Shown: in pieces, positions 59,474 through 64,000 of the stretch | Position numbering within the stretch: the first letter of the stretch is position 1 | Layout of the letters: each line of letters opens with the position of its first letter | Source of the DNA: CAYXSX01 sp964467925 | GTDB lineage: Bacteria > Pseudomonadota > Alphaproteobacteria > Micavibrionales > Micavibrionaceae | Assembly: GCA_964467925.1 (NCBI GenBank) | Contig: CAYXSX010000005.1 | Span: forward strand, 1-64,000 | Reading direction: 5' to 3' | DNA length: 64,000 nt | The notes under the pieces: model-generated | What the model saw: only the letters and a program-made list of their open reading frames with translations | Databases searched by the model: none | Told to the model about the DNA's origin: nothing | Position numbers and translations under genes: made by a program

Positions 59474-59558
59474 ACGTTTCTACTTGGGTTGCTCGGTAGA
59501 GGCATATCACTAAAGGGTTATGCCGCGTTTTTCAAGAGGTTTTGGCGCTAAATTTGCC

Positions 59559-59924
59559 TTACGCCGCCAGAAGCGTTTCGACCTGCCGTACCAGATCTTT
59601 GAGATGGAAGGGCTTTGACATCACCTTGGTGTCCGCGTTCATCTCACTTTCGCGTTCCATGGCCACGGCGGCGAACCCGGTGATGAACATAACTTTCAGG
59701 TCGGGGTAAAGATGGGTGGCTTTCTGGGAAAGCTCCACCCCGTCCATGCCCGGCATGACGATGTCAGCCAGAAGAAGGTCAAATTTTCCCTTATGGTCGT
59801 GCAGGGCCTTCATAGCGGCCAGCCCATGCTCGCAGGCCGTAATCGTGTGACCGGCCTTGGTCAGCGCGAGAGTCAGAAACTCACGCATGGAATAGTCGTC
59901 TTCGGCGAGCAGGATATTTGCCAT
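59559..59924 (-). CDS. cpdR: Single-domain response regulator CpdR
   Basis: 121 residues, receiver domain only. Acid pocket in LLAEDDYSMREFL, phosphoacceptor D54 in LLADIVMPGMDG, then FITGFAAVAMERESE and the KPFHL switch segment. The close match to CpdR (MPGMDGVELSQKAT...PDLKVMFITGFAAVA) marks an alphaproteobacterium. In Caulobacter unphosphorylated CpdR primes ClpXP for degradation of cell-cycle regulators. The tRNA-Val gene lies downstream. Confidence 0.93.
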   Translation of the reverse strand: MANILLAEDDYSMREFLTLALTKAGHTITACEHGLAAMKALHDHKGKFDLLLADIVMPGMDGVELSQKATHLYPDLKVMFITGFAAVAMERESEMNADTKVMSKPFHLKDLVRQVETLLAA

Positions 59925-59969
59925 ACCTCTATTGGAAACCTTTTCTGTGCAGCTTGCAAGATTTTCGGA

Positions 59970-61028
59970 TTATTCATCCACCTTCTTGATAAAGGGGCGC
60001 TTGACAAGGGCGCGCTCGAACTGGGCTGCCGCTGCCTCCCATGTGTAATATTCGCGCACATAGGCGGCCCTTTGCTCCGCGCTGCCGCGCTTGAGTGCTT
60101 CGCGGGCGGCCCATGCCAGATCGGTATCGTGGATAGCGCCCAGAAACTCCTCGGTAATGATATCTTTCGGGCCCGTCACATTATATCCGGCGACAGGAAG
60201 ACCGCAGGCCAGCGCTTCGACCAGCACCATACCGAACGTGTCTGTGCGTGACGGGAAAACAAACACATCGGCCGAGCGGTAATGCTCCGCCAGTTCCTCA
60301 CCCAGCTTTTTACCCGTAAAAACGGCGTCTGGATATTTATGGGTCAACTCGGCCATGCTCGGTCCTTCGCCAACAACGATTTTTGTGCCTTCCCAGTTCA
60401 TCTCTAGAAAATCCTCCAGATTCTTCTCGATCGCCACACGGCCCACATAGACCGCCACGGGGCGGGGCAGGTTTGCAAACAGCGTCTTTTCGCCGGGCGT
60501 AAAGAGCGATAAATCGGCGCCGCGGGTCAGGCGTTTCATCTTCGGTGTAAAGCCCCATGATTTCAGCTCCTCCTCAAGGCTTTGCGTGGCGATCATCATC
60601 GCGCGGGCAGGCGCATGGAAGCGGCGCACATGGCGCTTGGCCAGTTCGTGCGCGGGGCGGTAGAGGAAGGGCAGGAACCGCGCCACGCGCTTGGCTACGT
60701 AATCGGGGAAATGCGTGTGGTAGCTGGTAGTAAAGTCGCGGTCATGTTTTATACAGTAGCGCCGCGCCGCCCAGCCCAGCGGCCCCTCCGTGGCGATATG
60801 AAGCCAGTCGGGCGCAAATTCCTCGATCATTTTCTTGAGGCCGCGATAGGGCAGGATGGCCAGTTTAATCTCGGAATAGCCCGGCATGGGTATGCTTGGA
60901 AAATCAGACGGGCCGATGACATGCACCTCATGGCCCATTTCTTGCAGCTTCTCTCCAAGATGCTCGTAGGTGCGCACCACGCCGTTAACTTGCGGGTGCC
61001 AGGCATCGCTGATGATAAGAAGTTTCAT
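59970..61028 (-). CDS. GT4-family glycosyltransferase
   Basis: 352 residues from the ATG at 61028 (MKLLIISDAWHPQVNGVVRT). GT-B fold: N-terminal acceptor half with HIATEGPLGWAARRYC and YHTHFPDYVAKR, and C-terminal donor half VAVYVGRVAIEKNLEDFLE, DVFVFPSRTDTFGMVLVEALACGLPV (E-x7-E motif). It resembles GT4 mannosyl/glycosyltransferases that add to diacylglycerol or lipid acceptors. Donor and acceptor unproven. Confidence 0.9.
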   Translation of the reverse strand: MKLLIISDAWHPQVNGVVRTYEHLGEKLQEMGHEVHVIGPSDFPSIPMPGYSEIKLAILPYRGLKKMIEEFAPDWLHIATEGPLGWAARRYCIKHDRDFTTSYHTHFPDYVAKRVARFLPFLYRPAHELAKRHVRRFHAPARAMMIATQSLEEELKSWGFTPKMKRLTRGADLSLFTPGEKTLFANLPRPVAVYVGRVAIEKNLEDFLEMNWEGTKIVVGEGPSMAELTHKYPDAVFTGKKLGEELAEHYRSADVFVFPSRTDTFGMVLVEALACGLPVAGYNVTGPKDIITEEFLGAIHDTDLAWAAREALKRGSAEQRAAYVREYYTWEAAAAQFERALVKRPFIKKVDE

Positions 61029-61105
61029 GGGCTTAACCTCTGGCATAGACTTTTAAGCGGGTCAATCCTACACTGGGCTAAAGTGTTTCAAAATATGGCA
61101 TTGTT

Positions 61106-62476
61106 ATGAATAAGTTTTTTTACACAACCGTTTTCGCTTTATGCATGGCGGTGCTGTTTTCTCCGGTTGTACGGGCTGAAGATTGCTCTTTGCCCTATGG
61201 TATGATCTCCACATTCAAGGACGATCCGCTGGGGTCTTATAACGTATGGGACGGTTTGTTCGGCTCGATGGAAGAAACCGAGCGTTTTGCTACCGGGGTT
61301 GCCGCCCCCAACCGTACGGTGATTGTAGTGGGTGACCGTTATTCCCATGAGGATGACCCGCGCGAGATGATCCTTGTCAAAATGGATAAGCGCGGGCGGG
61401 TAATGTGGGAAAAATCCGCCGATGTAGAGGATTTGATCAAAGTGATCAAAATCCTGCCCCACACCAAGGGTTATATGGTCATGGCCAATTTGCACAAAAC
61501 CGATAGTAAAAAAGAGCGTATCTGGTTCGGCACTTTCGATACCGAAGGCAACCTTCTCAGCGAGGCCACAATTGGTGATCAGAAATTCGATCTCGAAGCT
61601 CATGATATTATCGAGGGCAAGGACGATAACGAGTTCCTGATCGCCGTTTCGGCAAAAAGAGACGATCTCGAAAAAACTGAGAATGCCGTGATTTACCGTG
61701 TTAATGCGGAAGGCAAAGTGCAAAGTTATAACGGCTATGCGCCGGGCTTGCAGAACGGCCTTCTGGACCTGGTTAAAATGCCGGAGGGCGGATATCTGGC
61801 CACCGGTTTTATTACTAACGAGGAGGGCCGCCGCTCGGGCTGGGTAGTGCGGCTTAACGAAAGCGGTTCCATCAAATGGCAAAGCCAGTACGCGCGGGGC
61901 ATTTTATCCAGCCTGAACGCCGGGGCGAATTTTATCGACAACCATATCATCGTGGCCGGCGAAACCCATCCGATAGGCGCGGGTGAACGCGCGGCGTGGG
62001 TTATGGCGCTGCGCAAAGGGACGGGCAATGTAAGCTGGCAGCGTTATTACCGCGGCAATCTGGCCTATGGCGTGCGCGATATTATCGCCTATCCCGACGG
62101 TTTGATCTCGGTCATGATCGACGGCCGTCCGGCGAAGGGCGATACGAAATCCCTGGCCGAAGTACGCATGGTTACCCTTAGCCCGCGCGGTGCCACGGTG
62201 GGAAGCGGTACGTATCTGAACGGTCATGGGGCCAACGCATCCCAGATGATACAGGGACCGAATATGGACCATATCCTGATCGGTCATTCCCGTGCCTTCC
62301 ACCACCCATACCGCGGGAAGGATAAGGAGCGGGAGAAAATCCTTACTCCCGAGGAAGAAGAGGAGTTAAGGGAAGACGACAACAATTACAGCGTCGATGG
62401 CTGGGTTCTGGCCGCGCCGCCCAACGATCCCTATACCGACCCGTGTAAACTTCCCTATAACAATGTGGAAGAGTGA
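61106..62476 (+). CDS. Secreted protein with propeller-like repeats
   Basis: 456 residues, not assigned to a named family. Signal peptide MNKFFYTTVFALCMAVLFSPVVRA with cleavage after VRA. The mature part repeats a blade-like unit: a strand ending in a small loop then G-x-V/I-x-W (KRGRVMWEKSADV, EGNLLSEATIGD, SGSIKWQSQYARG, GTGNVSWQRYYRG). This fits a beta-propeller of about six or seven blades. It ends with an acidic tail. The rluD start overlaps its stop as TGATG. Confidence 0.7.
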   Translation: MNKFFYTTVFALCMAVLFSPVVRAEDCSLPYGMISTFKDDPLGSYNVWDGLFGSMEETERFATGVAAPNRTVIVVGDRYSHEDDPREMILVKMDKRGRVMWEKSADVEDLIKVIKILPHTKGYMVMANLHKTDSKKERIWFGTFDTEGNLLSEATIGDQKFDLEAHDIIEGKDDNEFLIAVSAKRDDLEKTENAVIYRVNAEGKVQSYNGYAPGLQNGLLDLVKMPEGGYLATGFITNEEGRRSGWVVRLNESGSIKWQSQYARGILSSLNAGANFIDNHIIVAGETHPIGAGERAAWVMALRKGTGNVSWQRYYRGNLAYGVRDIIAYPDGLISVMIDGRPAKGDTKSLAEVRMVTLSPRGATVGSGTYLNGHGANASQMIQGPNMDHILIGHSRAFHHPYRGKDKEREKILTPEEEEELREDDNNYSVDGWVLAAPPNDPYTDPCKLPYNNVEE

Positions 62477-63477
62477 TGACCGACACTGAGTTAGAAAATG
62501 AAAACGATACGATTCGTTTTGAAATAACACCGGGAGATGAAACCGGACGTCTGGACAAGGTCATCAGCGGACTGACGGAGGAGATTTCCCGCGCCCGGCT
62601 GCAGGGCCTGATTGCCGAAGGTCAGGTCACGTTAAACGGAAAGACATGCACGCAAGCCTCTGTAAAAATTAAGCTTGGCGATATCGTCGAGGTGACCATT
62701 CCTCCGGCAGTTTCGGCAGAGCCCGTGCCGGAGAACATCCCGCTTGATATCGTGTTCGAGGACGAGCATTTAATCGTCATCAACAAGCAGGCGGGCCTCG
62801 TAGTGCACCCCGGCGCGGGCAATTATTCCGGCACGCTGGTTAATGCTTTGCTTTATCATTGCGCCGATACTCTGTCCGGTATTGGCGGCGTGATGCGCCC
62901 GGGCATAGTGCACCGTCTGGACAAGGATACGAGCGGCGTCATGCTGGCGGCCAAAACCGATCAGGCGCATAAGGGACTTGCGGCGCAGCTTGAGGACCGC
63001 TCCTTAAGCCGTATCTATAAGGCGCTGGTGCTGGGCGTGCCGCAGCCGCGAAAGGGCAGCGTAGACCAGCCACTGGCGCGCGATCACCGCAACCGCCTGA
63101 AAATGGCGGTGAATAACAGCCACGGCAAAACCGCCAAAACGCACTATCAGGTGGAACGGGATTTCAAGGGCGTGCTTTCACTTTTGGAATGCAAGCTGGA
63201 AAGCGGTCGCACGCACCAGATACGCGTTCATATGGGCTATGCCGGTTATCCGTTGATCGGCGACCCGCTTTACGGCCCGCAACCTACGGCCGTCAGGGCG
63301 GCGCTCAAACGCGGCGGGTATGAGCCTGAAACCATTGAGGAAGTTATGGCCTTCCCGCGTCAGGCCCTGCATGCGGCGGCGATTTCCTTTATTCACCCCG
63401 CAAGCGGGGAGGAAATGGCATTCGAAGCCCCCATGCCAGAGGATTTTGCGGGTTTAATAGGCCTTTTGAGCGTGTAA
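62476..63477 (+). CDS. rluD: Large-subunit rRNA pseudouridine synthase, RluA/RluD family
   Basis: 333 residues from ATG 62476. N-terminal S4 domain (GRLDKVISGLTEEISRARLQGLIAEGQVTLNG), catalytic HRLDKDTSGVML with the active Asp, LESGRTHQIRVH and GDPLYG motifs. Probably modifies 23S rRNA uridines near helix 69. Coupled to the secreted protein by the TGATG overlap. Confidence 0.94.
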   Translation: MTDTELENENDTIRFEITPGDETGRLDKVISGLTEEISRARLQGLIAEGQVTLNGKTCTQASVKIKLGDIVEVTIPPAVSAEPVPENIPLDIVFEDEHLIVINKQAGLVVHPGAGNYSGTLVNALLYHCADTLSGIGGVMRPGIVHRLDKDTSGVMLAAKTDQAHKGLAAQLEDRSLSRIYKALVLGVPQPRKGSVDQPLARDHRNRLKMAVNNSHGKTAKTHYQVERDFKGVLSLLECKLESGRTHQIRVHMGYAGYPLIGDPLYGPQPTAVRAALKRGGYEPETIEEVMAFPRQALHAAAISFIHPASGEEMAFEAPMPEDFAGLIGLLSV

Positions 63478-63486
63478 TTCTTCCTG

Positions 63487-63571
63487 CCGTCATCCCGTTT
63501 CGTCCGGGTAATCCATTGAAAGTCCTGTATAAACTACCACATGGATCACCCGCACAAGGCGGGTGATGACG
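63487..63571. repeat. Palindromic element, family C-like copy 3
   Basis: CCGTCATCCCG at the left and GGGTGATGACG at the right, with inner ATGGATCACCCGC / GCGGGTGAT pairing. It follows the rluD stop. Confidence 0.65.
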
Positions 63572-63767
63572 ACAAAAGGGAAAACCTCCTTCAGTTCGTT
63601 TGTGCGGATTCAGATGGGGGTGGGGTTTCCCATTGATTTTAAACGATATTTCTTCAGTTCGTTGGTAATTTTCCAAAATCATCAAATTTATCTTGATTTT
63701 ACATAAAATTTTATGTATTCTAAAACTATAGGGTGTTTGATTATTTAAACATCAGTACTTTCCAAGT

Positions 63768-64000
63768 TTATCCGATCTGGTACCTAACTTTCCACCGCCT
63801 CCGGGCGGTGTTTTTTTTGCCGTTTTCATAAGGTTTTTCCAAGATTGGCGTAAAGGGACGGTTAAAATTAATTATCTCATAATCAAGTGTGAAAGTAAAG
63901 GAATTTATTCCTTTTGTGGTTTTTTCGCTTTCTATAGTGATGCGTCTAAGGTCTGGCTTCTGGGGCTGAAGTGGCTTCCTGGCGGAAGGATGCCGAGATT
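63768..64000 (-). CDS. Possible C-terminal end of a gene entering from the right
   Basis: The minus strand is open from the right edge for 76 codons to a TAA at 63768-63770. The translation is polar and plausible (RRITIESEKTTKGINSFTFTLDYEIINFNRPFTPILE), but its last residues are read through a terminator hairpin, and no family is recognised. Could be chance in AT-rich DNA. Confidence 0.3.
   Translation of the reverse strand, partial: SRHPSARKPLQPQKPDLRRITIESEKTTKGINSFTFTLDYEIINFNRPFTPILEKPYENGKKNTARRRWKVRYQIG
63793..63818 (+). terminator. Strong intrinsic terminator
   Basis: CACCGCC, loop TCCG, GGCGGTG, then eight T. It is more than 300 bp past rluD, so it may end a small RNA starting in the AT-rich stretch after 63690 rather than the rluD mRNA. 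No gene is visible between 63572 and 63767. Confidence 0.85.

Noticed and set aside
1..64000. Prophage, integrative element or insertion sequence with transposase
   Set aside because: No integrase, transposase, capsid or partition gene is visible; the only mobile-looking DNA is short non-coding palindromes.

Overview
This window is a 64 kb piece of an alphaproteobacterial chromosome of moderate GC. Lineage markers are a CpdR-type receiver protein, HisZ next to PurA, the pal-cpoB-tilS-ftsH-(orphan)-glmM order, an alphaproteobacterial-style tyrosyl-tRNA synthetase (KMGKT signature), the AhpC/AhpD pair beside OxyR, and a [2Fe-2S] ferredoxin next to a cysteine desulfurase. I cannot fix the genus; a Rhodospirillales- or Micavibrio-like organism is a guess. 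There is no rRNA, CRISPR array, prophage or transposase. Nearly all of it is core chromosome, interrupted by short orphan genes and many small palindromic repeats.

Layout. 0-4 kb: sulfur-relay genes (mnmA start, ferredoxin, cysteine desulfurase), an alpha/beta hydrolase and Bcp peroxiredoxin. 4-13 kb: a giant AsmA-like envelope protein, an EamA exporter, TyrS, AnmK, TsaC/Sua5 and orphans. 13-18 kb: a nucleotide-sugar operon (uronate-type epimerase, fatty-acid hydroxylase/sterol desaturase family protein, Gmd, Fcl, ManC-like). 18-28 kb: CtlX-like hydrolase, M3 oligopeptidase, a split MnmC pair, a frameshifted WecA/MraY-family transferase, an AMIN lipoprotein and a dicarboxylate symporter. 28-36 kb: acylphosphatase, TrhO, the OxyR/AhpC/AhpD peroxide module, an MscS channel, glyoxalase, TetR regulator and RimK-like ligase. 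36-46 kb: the conserved lpoA/rsmI-yraN-BON-SirB1 block and the pal-cpoB-tilS-ftsH block. 46-53 kb: glmM, hisZ, purA, then a tail-anchored kinase-like protein with a small membrane partner. 53-57 kb: TPR lipoprotein, TlpA-like thioredoxin, CcsA and ResB (System II cytochrome c maturation). 57-64 kb: DEAD-box helicase, tRNA-Val(GAC), CpdR, a GT4 glycosyltransferase, a secreted repeat protein and RluD.

Themes. Many genes act on RNA modification (MnmA, TsaC, MnmD, MnmC2, TrhO, RsmI, TilS, RluD), and others on envelope integrity (AsmA-like, LpoA, BON lipoprotein, Pal, CpoB, GlmM, FtsH).

The most notable signals are: (1) at least five families of short palindromic or terminal-inverted-repeat elements, some inserted in frame inside protein genes; the cysteine desulfurase carries two; (2) the kinase-like protein with a degenerate catalytic loop and a C-terminal membrane anchor, next to a multi-span partner; (3) System II cytochrome c maturation in an apparent alphaproteobacterium; (4) an 8-G tract that breaks a lipid-linked sugar transferase; (5) orphan genes each driven by its own TTGACA-N17 promoter; (6) a tRNA-Val whose position 33 reads C instead of the near-universal U.
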